Shown piece by piece: positions 52,809 to 62,110 of a DNA stretch of 64,000 nucleotides (positions within the stretch are counted from its first letter, which is position 1; each line of letters opens with the position of its first letter). The position numbers were made by a program, and so were the translations under genes. The stretch is from Bacteroidota bacterium (GTDB lineage: Bacteria > Bacteroidota > Ignavibacteria > Kapaibacteriales > UBA2268): positions 69,046 to 133,045 of the forward strand of contig JAJXYC010000020.1 in NCBI GenBank assembly GCA_021780815.1, given 5' to 3'. A model generated the notes under the pieces. It did not search any database and was not told the origin of the DNA. It saw only the letters and a list, made by a program, of their open reading frames with translations.

Positions 52809-53546
52809 ATGGAAGGGACCATAATAATTATTGTCATTTTTGTATTTTTACTATTTTCGGCAATAAAAGTTGCAACAGAATATGAAAGAGCTGTTGTATT
52901 TCGTTTGGGGCGTTTGATTGGCTTCAAAGGTCCAGGACTATTCTTTTTAATACCTTTTATTGATAGAATGGTTAAGGTATCTTTAAGAACAATAACAATG
53001 GATATTGAGCCACAAGATGTAATCACAAAAGACAATATCTCAATCAAAGTTAATGCAGTACTCTATTTCAAGGTTATCTATCCAGATAAAGCAGTTGTTG
53101 AAGTTGAGAATTATTTATATGCAACAAATCAAGTTTCACAAACAACTTTGCGAAGTATACTCGGTCAAAGCGATTTAGATGAGATTTTATCTGAGAGAGA
53201 AACAATTAATCATAGATTGCAAGAAATAATTGATGGAAGCACTGAACCTTGGGGAGTAAAAGTTACAGCAGTGGAATTAAAGCAAATTGATTTACCTCTG
53301 GAGATGCAAAGAGCAATGGCTCGTCAAGCAGAAGCTGAACGTGAAAGGCGTTCAAAAATTATTACAGCTGAAGGTGAATTTCAAGCGGCACAAAAATTAA
53401 CTGATGCGGCACACACAATTGAAGAACATCCTATCGCTTTACAACTTAGATATTTGCAAACATTAGCCGATATTGCTACTGAAAAGAACTCTACGATTGT
53501 ATTTCCTGTTCCAATTGATATTTTAAATGCTTTTATTCAAAAATAA
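52809..53546 (+). CDS. Slipin (stomatin/SPFH band 7 protein)
   Basis: 245 aa. One N-terminal membrane hairpin segment ([18 protein letters not shown]), then the band 7 domain: [49 protein letters not shown], and a coiled-coil tail ([22 protein letters not shown]). Slipins organise membrane microdomains and usually pair with an NfeD protease partner, which is absent here. The ATG at 52809 has GAGGAG 7 nt upstream; the TTG at 52803 is unlikely. Confidence 0.93.
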   Translation: MEGTIIIIVIFVFLLFSAIKVATEYERAVVFRLGRLIGFKGPGLFFLIPFIDRMVKVSLRTITMDIEPQDVITKDNISIKVNAVLYFKVIYPDKAVVEVENYLYATNQVSQTTLRSILGQSDLDEILSERETINHRLQEIIDGSTEPWGVKVTAVELKQIDLPLEMQRAMARQAEAERERRSKIITAEGEFQAAQKLTDAAHTIEEHPIALQLRYLQTLADIATEKNSTIVFPVPIDILNAFIQK

Positions 53547-53595
53547 GAGGGAAAATGATTTCTTTGTTTTCCTAATTTTAACTCTTAATTTTGTT

Positions 53596-54879
53596 ATGAA
53601 ATTACCAAATTATCTTTTTTTATGTGTACTTTGTTTGGTTTTATTGAACTTTCAAAATCTTGTTGCTAAACAAAATATAAATTATTATTTACAAGAGGCA
53701 TATAAAAATAATCCTTCAATCAACGAGCAAAATAATTTTATGAAAATAAATAAATTGCAGAAGGATTTAGACTATGCTCAAAATTCTGATTTTCAAGTTT
53801 ATTTATCTGCAAATTATCTGTTTGCTCCATACTTTAATAATAGTAATGGAATAATTAACACTAACCCTGACCAAACTGCTATTGGTTATGATGTTGGTAT
53901 TACTAATGGAGGTTTGTATTCTGCTCTTTTTAATGTTGAAAAAAATATTTTCAATAATCCATTAAAAAATGCTTTATCGCAACAACGATTGATTTATGAT
54001 AGTTCCACTAAAAATAATATAGAACTTTTAAAAAGAGATATTAAAAAGCAAGTTATTGACCAATATCTTCAATCTTATTTATCAGATTCTTTATATAAAA
54101 TTACTAACGAACTAATTTCATATTTAAACGAACAATTAGTAATTTCAGAGGAACTTGTTGAGGAAGGATTAGCAAAACAATCTGATTATTTACTTCTTTC
54201 ATTAGAAATTGAAAATCAAAGATCAATATCTAAAAATTATTTATCGCAATTTGAAACAAATTTATTTGATTTAAATACTACTTGCGGCATTAAAGATAAT
54301 AAAGATATCGAATTAGATTCGTTATCGCTTGAACTACACAACGAGAACATATCTTCTTCTTTATACAAAAGATATGAAATTGATAGTCTTACAATCGCAA
54401 ACCAACAACAAATTTTTGAAACAAAATATCAGCCACAAGTTTCCTTGTTTTTTAATACAGGATTAAATGCAGTTGAACTAAACAATATTCAGAGAAAGTT
54501 TGGGGTAAGTGGTGGAATTAATTTTTCTCTTCCCATTTTTGATGGGAATCAAAAATCAATCACACAACAACAAAGTAAAATTTCTATTGAAACAATTGGT
54601 AATTACAAATCTCAATTGGAAGTTACATTAAAAAATCAAAGAGAAAGTATCTTGAAAAAAATAAAGAATTTGCAAAATAACTTAACAAATTTATCCAAGC
54701 AAATTGAAAAATATAATACTGTTATTAAAATATCAGAACAAGAGTTAAAGCAAGGACATATTTCAATGATTGAATATTTGACAATATTAAAGAATTTTAC
54801 TGATTTTAAAATCAATAAAATAACAATTGAAATCAACCTTCAACAAGAAATCAACAATTTTAATTTTTGGAATTATTAA
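53596..54879 (+). CDS. TolC-like outer membrane efflux protein
   Basis: 427 aa. The ATG at 53596 gives a signal peptide (YLFLCVLCLVLLNFQNLVA); the upstream ATG at 53527 overlaps the slipin gene and blunts it. Long heptad-rich helices and the central FGVSGGINFSLPIFDGNQKSI (~310) are as in the TolC repeat, where the entrance strands end in LPIFDG. It forms an outer membrane tunnel for efflux. The adaptor gene is next, after a single base. No inner membrane pump follows. Confidence 0.85.
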   Translation: MKLPNYLFLCVLCLVLLNFQNLVAKQNINYYLQEAYKNNPSINEQNNFMKINKLQKDLDYAQNSDFQVYLSANYLFAPYFNNSNGIINTNPDQTAIGYDVGITNGGLYSALFNVEKNIFNNPLKNALSQQRLIYDSSTKNNIELLKRDIKKQVIDQYLQSYLSDSLYKITNELISYLNEQLVISEELVEEGLAKQSDYLLLSLEIENQRSISKNYLSQFETNLFDLNTTCGIKDNKDIELDSLSLELHNENISSSLYKRYEIDSLTIANQQQIFETKYQPQVSLFFNTGLNAVELNNIQRKFGVSGGINFSLPIFDGNQKSITQQQSKISIETIGNYKSQLEVTLKNQRESILKKIKNLQNNLTNLSKQIEKYNTVIKISEQELKQGHISMIEYLTILKNFTDFKINKITIEINLQQEINNFNFWNY

Positions 54880-54880
54880 A

Positions 54881-55804
54881 ATGAAGAAAAAAATTTTTAT
54901 TTTAAGTCCCTTTGTAATTATCTGCTTTTTAATTATTTTTACATCTTGTTCATCTCACAAAAAAGAAGAAGATGTTGTAGAAAATGGAACACCTGTGAAG
55001 GTATCCCAGCCTACTTTATCTTCATTAACTAACTATTTACGGTTGAATGCAAATACATTGTTTTTGAAGAAAGAGATTGTTCGTGCTACGTTTCAAGGCT
55101 ATATTCAGAAAATATACAAGGGTATTGGTGATAATGTCAAAGCAGGCGATGTATTATTCCAATTAATTACCAAGGAATCTTATGCAACGGATAGTTTGAA
55201 AATAAAATTGAAAGATGCGACATTCAATGGATTAGTAAATTTTAAAGCAAAAACCAATGGCATATTAACTGAATTAAATTTTAATGTTGGTGATTTTGTG
55301 TCTGACGGAGAACAACTTGCAGTAGTATCAAATCCAAATTCATTGGCTGTTATGCTTAATGTTCCTTATCAACACATTTCACGCATTAAACTTAATTCAA
55401 GATGTATTCTTGTGTTCCCTAACGGTAAAACAATCAACGGACTAATCGCAAAATCATTGCCAAGCGTAGACCCTATTGCTCAAACTCAATCTTTTTTGGT
55501 TTTATGCGGTGATGAAAAAAATATTCCAACAAATTTAAATTTAGAAATCAAAATCCCTGTGAATATCATTAATGATGCAATAGTTTTACCAAAATCTGCT
55601 ATTCAAACAAATGAGACGCAATCCATATTTTGGATTATGAAACTGTTGAACGATTCAACTGCAATTAAAGTTCCTATTACAAAAGGAATTGAAAATGATA
55701 GTTTAGTACAGATAGTAAATCCAAAGTTATCATTAGGTGATAAAATTATTATTGACGGGGCTTATGGCTTACCTGATACAGCAAAAATTATTATTAAAAA
55801 TTAA
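54881..55804 (+). CDS. Periplasmic adaptor (membrane fusion) lipoprotein
   Basis: 307 aa from the ATG at 54881 (the open frame upstream overlaps tolC). Lipobox FTSC, then a lipoyl-like half (GYIQKIYKGIGDNVKAGDVLFQLI, later TNGILTELNFNVGDFVSDGEQLAVVSNP), a beta-barrel (SRCILVFPNGKTINGLI) and a membrane-proximal domain (IVLPKSAIQTNETQSIFWI). The helical hairpin between the lipoyl halves is very short, so contact with TolC must differ from AcrA. It directly follows the TolC-like gene. Confidence 0.83.
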   Translation: MKKKIFILSPFVIICFLIIFTSCSSHKKEEDVVENGTPVKVSQPTLSSLTNYLRLNANTLFLKKEIVRATFQGYIQKIYKGIGDNVKAGDVLFQLITKESYATDSLKIKLKDATFNGLVNFKAKTNGILTELNFNVGDFVSDGEQLAVVSNPNSLAVMLNVPYQHISRIKLNSRCILVFPNGKTINGLIAKSLPSVDPIAQTQSFLVLCGDEKNIPTNLNLEIKIPVNIINDAIVLPKSAIQTNETQSIFWIMKLLNDSTAIKVPITKGIENDSLVQIVNPKLSLGDKIIIDGAYGLPDTAKIIIKN

Positions 55805-55830
55805 CTTAGTTAAATTAGAATTTAATTCAA

Positions 55831-56733
55831 TTAAGTTTTCTTGAAATTTTCACCTAAATTTGCTAAATATATTCCAACAAAAATAATTAATAGGCTTAAG
55901 AAATGTACAATAGATATTGTTTCTCCATCAATTGCTCCCCAAATAAGTGAAATAAATGGGATTAAATAAGTTACAAAAGAAGCAAAAAGTGCATTTGATT
56001 TTTGAGTTAATTTGCTAAATAGAAAGATTGCAAGGGAAGAACCAAAAACTGCTAATATAACAACATAAAGAAATGCCGAAAGATGTTGGTGATTTGATAA
56101 AGGAATTGTAATAAAATTTGTTGAAAAAAGATAAATACCTGCGGGGATTGAAAGGCTGACAAATGCTGTTGCGCTTAAAAGTGAACTTGGCACATCATTA
56201 AGGTATTCATTTAAAATATTTCCTGCAAATCCATACATTAACGTTGCCAATATAATTAATAAGCCATAAGAATTTGAAAAATCAAAACTTGTCTCATTGA
56301 TTGATATATCTTTGAAAAAAGTCATTAAAAAAGCACCGACCAAACCAATTAACACCCCTACTTGAGTTAGCCAATGGAATTTATGTTTAAACATAAAAAT
56401 TCCTGTTAATAATGTAAAAAGTGGTACTAAACTATTCAAAATACCTGCCGATGAACTATCAACTTTGGTCTCTGCAAACGTATAAAGATATGGAGGAATA
56501 CCAATTTCTAACAAACCAAAAAGAATTATGTACTTAAATTTATTCCAAGGTATTTGAGAAAAATTTTTTATAATAAAAGGCACAAATACAAGACCTGCAA
56601 AAAATACTCTCATTGATGCTACTTGCGATGGTGAATATGCTAACATTCCCTTTTTCATCAATATGAACGAACTTCCCCAAATCAACGTTAGTAATAGCAG
56701 TAAAATATATGCTTCATTACGGTTTTTATTCAT
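55831..56733 (-). CDS. DMT-family (EamA) membrane transporter
   Basis: 300 aa with ten predicted membrane helices in two EamA repeats. The first starts LLLTLIWGSSFILMKKGM and ends in the FLMTFFKD loop. The second begins at ~155 (YGLLIILATLMYGFAGNIL). Family members export amino acids, nucleobases or other metabolites through the inner membrane. Substrate cannot be read from the sequence. Convergent with the adaptor gene. Confidence 0.88.
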   Translation of the reverse strand: MNKNRNEAYILLLLLTLIWGSSFILMKKGMLAYSPSQVASMRVFFAGLVFVPFIIKNFSQIPWNKFKYIILFGLLEIGIPPYLYTFAETKVDSSSAGILNSLVPLFTLLTGIFMFKHKFHWLTQVGVLIGLVGAFLMTFFKDISINETSFDFSNSYGLLIILATLMYGFAGNILNEYLNDVPSSLLSATAFVSLSIPAGIYLFSTNFITIPLSNHQHLSAFLYVVILAVFGSSLAIFLFSKLTQKSNALFASFVTYLIPFISLIWGAIDGETISIVHFLSLLIIFVGIYLANLGENFKKT

Positions 56734-56888
56734 TTATTCCAGTTAAAAATTTACTGTAAACGATTTTTTAATGAATATAATTTCTCTGAAATACAAATAA
56801 AAATCAATATTAATATCTGTTTGATTAAATTGCAATAATAATTAAACTTTATTATTGAATGACGATATTTAAAATAAATTTTGTAATT

Positions 56889-56896
56889 TAAATTTG
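56889..56896 (+). promoter_or_regulatory. TAnnTTTG promoter box for the PAS kinase gene
   Basis: Perfect TAAATTTG, 32 nt before the ATG. Confidence 0.5.
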
Positions 56897-56928
56897 TTAG
56901 TATTTTCTTTTTAAAACAAAGTTCAAAA

Positions 56929-58347
56929 ATGGAAGATAATATTAGTATAATTGTTGAGCAATTGCAGAAAGAAAATGAAGATTTGAAGCAACAACTTCAT
57001 AATTGTTTGAACAACCAAGAATCGCTAAAAGAAGATTTGCAAAGCAATACAGAAGAATTTGAACAAATTATAATTTCTAAACAAGCATTAGAAAAACAAG
57101 AATTAATTTTAACAAACATTATTGAGCATAGTAATAATGTGTTTTATTCTCATACTGCTGATAATGTATTAGATTATATTAGTCCACAAATAACCAATCT
57201 TTTAGGTTATGCACCAGAAGAAGTATTGGACAAATGGACTAAACTTTTAAGTGATAATCCAATTAATAAAATTGGTGAGGATTTAACCCGTAGCGCAATT
57301 GAAACAGGAATAGAACAACCTCCGTATGAATTAGAATTATTACATAAAAATGGCTCACGGGTTTGGGTAGAAGTGCGGGAAACGCCAATTTGTGAAAATC
57401 AACAAACGGTCCGTGTTATTGGTGCTTTAATTGATATTAATGAAAGAAAAGAAAATGAATTAAAAATCAAACAATTAAATTATGAATTGGAGCAAAGGGT
57501 CGCTGAAAGAACTGCTGATCTTAACAATTCATTAAATCAATTAAAAGATGCTAATTTAGAACTTCAACTTCTAAATGAACAAGTTTTAAATGATTCGAGG
57601 AAAATATTGCAATTAAACGATAACTTGTTAAACTCGCAAGATGAATTGACAAAAGCTTTGCAAACAAAAGATAAATTTTTCTCCATTATTGCACATGATT
57701 TGATAAATCCTTTTGTTGCTTTAATCAATAATTCTGATTTTTTATTGAATTATCTTGATAGATTATCCGTTGATGAACAAAAAAGAATCATCGCAAGTAT
57801 TAGCGATGCTTCCAAACAAACTCTATCTTTATTAGAGAATTTATTACAATGGTCTCGCAGTCAAATTGGAAATTTAAACTTCGAACCGGAAATCATAAAC
57901 CTAAAAGAAGTCATCAATTGTGAAGTAAATCATATAAGAACACAATTAAACAATAAAAGTATTTCTGTTCAGCAAGATGTAGCAGATATAATGCTCTATG
58001 CAGATCGGAATATGATTTCTACGGTGTTTCGTAATTTAATTTCTAATGCAATCAAATTTACTCATAAAAATGGTTTTATTTACATTTCAGCTATTGAAAA
58101 CGGAAGCAATGTCATGTGTTCAATCAAAGATACAGGGATTGGAATGGACAAAAGTTTGTGCAATGCTTTATTTAGAATTGATAAAAAAGTTTCTCGTCCA
58201 GGAACAGAAAATGAATCAAGCACAGGATTAGGTCTTATCCTTTGCAAAGAATTTATTGAAAAGCACCAAGGCAAAATCTGGGTTGAAAGTGAAGAAGGTA
58301 TTGGTAGTTCTTTCTTTTTTACCATACCTAAACAAAAACAAAACTAA
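56929..58347 (+). CDS. Cytoplasmic PAS sensor histidine kinase
   Basis: 472 aa. N-terminal coiled coil (~5-60), a PAS/PAC domain (~62-175, FYSHTADNVLDYISPQITNLLGY and VIGALIDINERKENE), a second coiled coil, HisKA with FFSIIAHDLINPF (His ~256), then HATPase with N box LISNAIKFTH, DTGIGMD and GLGLILCKEFIEKHQGKIW. No membrane segment, so it senses an internal signal. No response regulator is next to it. Whether it serves the receiver at 38.9 kb is unknown. Confidence 0.93.
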   Translation: MEDNISIIVEQLQKENEDLKQQLHNCLNNQESLKEDLQSNTEEFEQIIISKQALEKQELILTNIIEHSNNVFYSHTADNVLDYISPQITNLLGYAPEEVLDKWTKLLSDNPINKIGEDLTRSAIETGIEQPPYELELLHKNGSRVWVEVRETPICENQQTVRVIGALIDINERKENELKIKQLNYELEQRVAERTADLNNSLNQLKDANLELQLLNEQVLNDSRKILQLNDNLLNSQDELTKALQTKDKFFSIIAHDLINPFVALINNSDFLLNYLDRLSVDEQKRIIASISDASKQTLSLLENLLQWSRSQIGNLNFEPEIINLKEVINCEVNHIRTQLNNKSISVQQDVADIMLYADRNMISTVFRNLISNAIKFTHKNGFIYISAIENGSNVMCSIKDTGIGMDKSLCNALFRIDKKVSRPGTENESSTGLGLILCKEFIEKHQGKIWVESEEGIGSSFFFTIPKQKQN

Positions 58348-58395
58348 ATATTATTAATAATTTTAGTCTCTTTTTAAAATTTTTATGTTAAGTTT

Positions 58396-58833
58396 TTAAT
58401 CAGGACTTTTTACTAATTGTATATCTATAGTAATTTTGCAGTCATTTTTTCCTAATGCAACCCAAGAGACTTTACGGTACCAAAAATCATTTTTTAATGC
58501 TACATTCTTTTTGTAACTTCCGTTTAAAGCACCCATTGAAATTTGCTCTTCTGCATATTTTAAAAGGTCTCGCCAATCTGGGTTGCTCCCATTAGGTCCA
58601 ATCATATCTTTGTTGCTTTTTGGGTCAAACATAAATTCGCATTTGTTTATCCCTTTACCTTGACAAGTCAATACACTGCTGGCATCTGTAAGCAATCCAC
58701 CATCTTTGTGTATTTCTACCATTTGATAACAACCTGAACTACTACAATTGCTTTTAATAATAGTGATTGTCCTACTCAACAAACTTATTGTAGATAACAA
58801 CAAAATGAAAATAAATATAGGGACTTTCTTCAT
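58396..58833 (-). CDS. Small secreted Cys-containing protein, unknown
   Basis: 145 aa. Signal peptide (FIFILLLSTISLLSR), then ~125 residues with five Cys (NCSSSGC, LTCQGKGINKC, NDC), suggesting disulfides in the periplasm or outside. Aromatic-rich segment DFWYRKVSWVALG. There is no T9SS tail and I recognise no family. A promoter-like box lies 36 nt upstream. Convergent with the PAS kinase gene, 48 nt apart. Confidence 0.65.
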   Translation of the reverse strand: MKKVPIFIFILLLSTISLLSRTITIIKSNCSSSGCYQMVEIHKDGGLLTDASSVLTCQGKGINKCEFMFDPKSNKDMIGPNGSNPDWRDLLKYAEEQISMGALNGSYKKNVALKNDFWYRKVSWVALGKNDCKITIDIQLVKSPD

Positions 58834-58868
58834 TTTTGAACCTTCAATAATTTAATTAATTTTAGACA

Positions 58869-58876
58869 CAAAATTA
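58869..58876 (-). promoter_or_regulatory. TAnnTTTG promoter box
   Basis: Perfect TAATTTTG on the minus strand, 35 nt before the small secreted protein gene. Confidence 0.45.
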
Positions 58877-58894
58877 ATTAAAAAACTTAATAAA

Positions 58895-58930
58895 AATAAA
58901 ACTTTTAAATAAAATTCTAAAAGTTTTATT
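58895..58930 (-). terminator. Terminator of the carboxyltransferase gene
   Basis: Perfect 13-bp inverted repeat (58895-58907 with 58918-58930, core AAAACTTTTA) with a 10-nt loop, overlapping the stop codon of the carboxyltransferase. On the minus strand it is followed by TTTTTATT. It insulates the gene from the small secreted protein downstream. Confidence 0.75.
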
Positions 58931-60494
58931 ACAAAGGTATATTGTCGTGTTTTTTATAAGGATTTTTGTCTACTTTATTTTGTAATAAATTAAATGCTTC
59001 AATTAAAATTGGTCTGGTGTATTTAGGTTCAATTACATCATCAATATATCCATAAGAAGCGGCAATATAAGGATTTCCAAATTTGTCATTATATTCATTA
59101 ATTAATTCTTGTTCACGTTCATCTGGATTTTCGGCATCGTCAATTTCTTTTTTAAAAATAATTTCAACTGCACCTTTTGCTCCCATCACTGCGATTTCCG
59201 CAGAGGGCCAAGCATAATTTAAATCACCACGAATATGTTTGCTATTCATCACGTCATAAGCACCACCATAAGCTTTACGAGTAATGACTGTAACTTTTGG
59301 CACTGTTGCCTCACTATATGCAAAAAGTAATTTAGCTCCATTGGTTATAATACCATTCCATTCTTGGTCTGAACCTGGTAAAAATCCCGGAACATCCTCA
59401 AATGTAAGTAAAGGAATATTAAAAGCATCACAGAAACGAATAAATCTTGCCGCTTTTTTAGAAGCATTAATATCTAATACTCCTGCTAAAATTGCTGGTT
59501 GGTTAGCAACAACACCAACAGACCGACCACCAAGCCTAATAAAGCCGACAACAATGTTTTGTGCATACTCTTTATGCACCTCAAAGAAGAAATTTTCATC
59601 AGCAATAGAATTGATAATATTCCTAATATCATAAGGTTGATTAGAATTTGAAGGGACTATGTAATTTAGGCTGTCGTCAATTCTATTGGCAGGGTCATTA
59701 TTAGGGACAAAAGGTGGTTCTTCAGCGTTATTTTGTGGAATAAAGTTCATTAGTGTTTTTACAATATCCAAAGCCTCAATATCATTTTCAGCAACAAAAT
59801 GAGCAACACCACTTTTAATAGCGTGAGTTTCAGCACCACCTAATTCTTCGCTTGTTAGATTTTCGTGAGTAACTGTTTTTACAACCTTTGGACCTGTTAC
59901 AAACATATAAGAAGTGTCTTTTACCATAATGACAAAATCTGTAATAGCAGGAGAATAGACAGCACCACCAGCACAAGGTCCCATAATTACAGATATTTGT
60001 GGAACAACACCTGATGCAAGTGTGTTACGCAAGAAAATATCCGCATAAGCACCAAGTGAAATAACTCCTTCTTGCACTCTTGCCCCACCAGAATCGTTTA
60101 AACCTATTACCGGGACACCTATTTTCATCGCCATATCCATTATTTTGCATATTTTTTTACCGTGTTGTTCTGCTAAGCTACCGCCTAAAACAGTAAAATC
60201 TTGTGAAAATAGCATTACTTTTCTTGTTGCAATTTCGCCGTAACCTGTAACAACTCCATCACCTAAAAAAACTTGTTTTTCTAATCCAAAAGAATTAGAA
60301 TGATGATGGGCAAGTGCATCAATTTCTCTAAAAGTGTTTTTATCTATTAGATAATTTAATCGTTCATGTGCAGTAAGTTTATTTTTTTTGTGCTGTGCTG
60401 CAATTTTATCTATACCTCCACCTATTTCTGAAAGACTTTTTAATTTAGATAACTTTTCTAATTTTTGTTCAATATTTTTTTTATCTTCATTCAT
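58929..60494 (-). CDS. Acyl-CoA carboxylase, carboxyltransferase subunit (propionyl-CoA carboxylase beta / methylmalonyl-CoA decarboxylase alpha type)
   Basis: 521 aa crotonase-fold carboxyltransferase that moves CO2 between biotin and propionyl/acetyl-CoA. AARKVMLFSQDFTVLGGSLAEQHGKKI-type N-domain (here ATRKVMLFSQDFTVLGGS), GLNDSGGARVQEGV (acyl-CoA oxyanion site), MGPCAGGAVYSPA, and the C-domain GYLGGSLD-like FEDVPGFLPG with YGGAYDVMNSK fit the PccB/MmdA group. It is divergent from the biotin carboxylase gene (107 nt) and likely part of the same enzyme. Direction (carboxylation or Na+-linked decarboxylation) cannot be told; no MmdB membrane subunit is seen. Confidence 0.92.
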   Translation of the reverse strand: MNEDKKNIEQKLEKLSKLKSLSEIGGGIDKIAAQHKKNKLTAHERLNYLIDKNTFREIDALAHHHSNSFGLEKQVFLGDGVVTGYGEIATRKVMLFSQDFTVLGGSLAEQHGKKICKIMDMAMKIGVPVIGLNDSGGARVQEGVISLGAYADIFLRNTLASGVVPQISVIMGPCAGGAVYSPAITDFVIMVKDTSYMFVTGPKVVKTVTHENLTSEELGGAETHAIKSGVAHFVAENDIEALDIVKTLMNFIPQNNAEEPPFVPNNDPANRIDDSLNYIVPSNSNQPYDIRNIINSIADENFFFEVHKEYAQNIVVGFIRLGGRSVGVVANQPAILAGVLDINASKKAARFIRFCDAFNIPLLTFEDVPGFLPGSDQEWNGIITNGAKLLFAYSEATVPKVTVITRKAYGGAYDVMNSKHIRGDLNYAWPSAEIAVMGAKGAVEIIFKKEIDDAENPDEREQELINEYNDKFGNPYIAASYGYIDDVIEPKYTRPILIEAFNLLQNKVDKNPYKKHDNIPL

Positions 60495-60601
60495 ATTTAT
60501 GTTGAATTTATTTTATTAAAAAAATATAAATTAAATAATTTTTTTGAAAAAACAAATATTTTTTTTAATTTTACTTTTTTTTAAAAGTTAAATTAGATAA
60601 A

Positions 60602-62101
60602 ATGCTGAAAAGAATTTTAGTAGCGAATAGAGGAGAAATTGCAATTAGAATAATGCGAGCAGCAAAGGAGCTAGAAATAGAATCAGTTGCAATTTTCCAC
60701 GAAATAGAGAAAAAGGCTCATTACATTCATTTTGCAGATTATTCAATAGAGATAAAAGGAACAAGTCCAAAATCATCGTTTCTGGATATTGAACAAATTA
60801 TTTCTATAGCAAAAGAAATACGTGCGGATGCAATTCATCCTGGTTATGGATTTTTGTCTGAAAACGCAAATTTGGCACGTAGATGCGAAGAAGAAGGAAT
60901 TAAATTTATAGGTCCATACTCCCGTTCAATTGAAACAATGGGAAGTAAAACAAAAGCACGTGAAATTATGGCTAATGCAGGAGTACCAATTGTTCCAGGT
61001 ACGAAAGAACCAATTCAAGATATTAATCAAGCAAAAAAAATTGCTAATGAAATTGGCTATCCAATACTTTTAAAAGCATCTGCTGGCGGTGGTGGTAAAG
61101 GAATGCGTGATGTCAGTAACGAAGAAGAATTTGAGCAAAACTTTGAATCAGCTCAAAGAGAGGCATTAAAAGCTTTTGGTGATGATTCAATTTATATTGA
61201 AAAATTGATTGAAAACCCTAAGCATATTGAAATTCAAATAATTGCTGATGAATATGGCAACTACGTTTATCTTGGAGAAAGGGATTGCTCTATTCAGCGG
61301 CGACACCAAAAGTTAATTGAAGAATGCCCTTCAACAGTGCTTGACCCAATTAAACGAGAAGAAATGGGCAAAGTTGCTATTGCAGCGGCAAAAGCAGTTA
61401 ATTATGTAAATGCAGGAACAATTGAATTTCTCTTTGATACAAATCGTAATTTTTATTTTTTAGAGATGAATACTCGTTTACAAGTTGAACATCCTGTTAC
61501 AGAACTTGTTACAAGAATTGATTTAGTGAAAGAGCAAATTTTAGTTGCGTCTGGAATGCCATTGTCTTTTACACAGGACGAAATCCCTTTTTGTGGTCAT
61601 GCAATTGAATGTAGAATAAATGCCGAAGATGTTTTTAATGACTTTTTGCCAGACACAGGAAAAATCTTGTTTATACAAGAGCCTGATGGAAATGGTGTCC
61701 GTATTGATAGTGGTATTGCCTTGAATTCAGAAATTTCAGTTCATTTTGACCCAATGTTGGCTAAATTAATCTCCTTTGGAAAAAATCGCAAAGAAGCTAT
61801 TGAAAAAATGACCCGTGCTTTGAAAAATTTTATAATTCAAGGAGTTAAAACCAATATACCGTTTCATCTATCTGTAATGAAAAATCAAAAATTTATTGAT
61901 GGAACTTTTGACACTGATTTCATCGAAAAAGATTTTGATTTTGAATCTATGAATTGGATTGATGAAAAAGAATTAGAGATGCTGGCAGCTATTTTAGCTT
62001 TTCATATCATTGAAGTTGAAAAAAACAAAATACCTGTAAAAACTGAATCTAAACTTGCTTCTTGGAAAGAACAACAATTAATTACTCGTAGATTGATTTA
62101 A
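60602..62101 (+). CDS. Biotin carboxylase subunit of acyl-CoA carboxylase
   Basis: 499 aa ATP-grasp enzyme. N-terminal LVANRGEIAIRIMRAAKEL, HPGYGFLSENA, the ATP lid KASAGGGGKGMR (~158-169), ERDCSIQRRHQKLIEECPS, FLEMNTRLQVEHPVTE and the C-terminal RINAEDVFNDFLPDTG region. It carboxylates biotin on the carrier protein with ATP and bicarbonate. The presence of a biotin carboxylase favours an ATP-using carboxylase over a plain decarboxylase. The final ~50 residues extend beyond AccC. The carrier follows by 9 nt. Confidence 0.93.
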   Translation: MLKRILVANRGEIAIRIMRAAKELEIESVAIFHEIEKKAHYIHFADYSIEIKGTSPKSSFLDIEQIISIAKEIRADAIHPGYGFLSENANLARRCEEEGIKFIGPYSRSIETMGSKTKAREIMANAGVPIVPGTKEPIQDINQAKKIANEIGYPILLKASAGGGGKGMRDVSNEEEFEQNFESAQREALKAFGDDSIYIEKLIENPKHIEIQIIADEYGNYVYLGERDCSIQRRHQKLIEECPSTVLDPIKREEMGKVAIAAAKAVNYVNAGTIEFLFDTNRNFYFLEMNTRLQVEHPVTELVTRIDLVKEQILVASGMPLSFTQDEIPFCGHAIECRINAEDVFNDFLPDTGKILFIQEPDGNGVRIDSGIALNSEISVHFDPMLAKLISFGKNRKEAIEKMTRALKNFIIQGVKTNIPFHLSVMKNQKFIDGTFDTDFIEKDFDFESMNWIDEKELEMLAAILAFHIIEVEKNKIPVKTESKLASWKEQQLITRRLI

Positions 62102-62110
62102 AGGAAAAAA

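Noticed and set aside
53586-53593. TAATTTTG box just before the TolC-like gene
   Set aside because: It ends 2 nt before the ATG, so transcription would start inside the gene. Probably chance.
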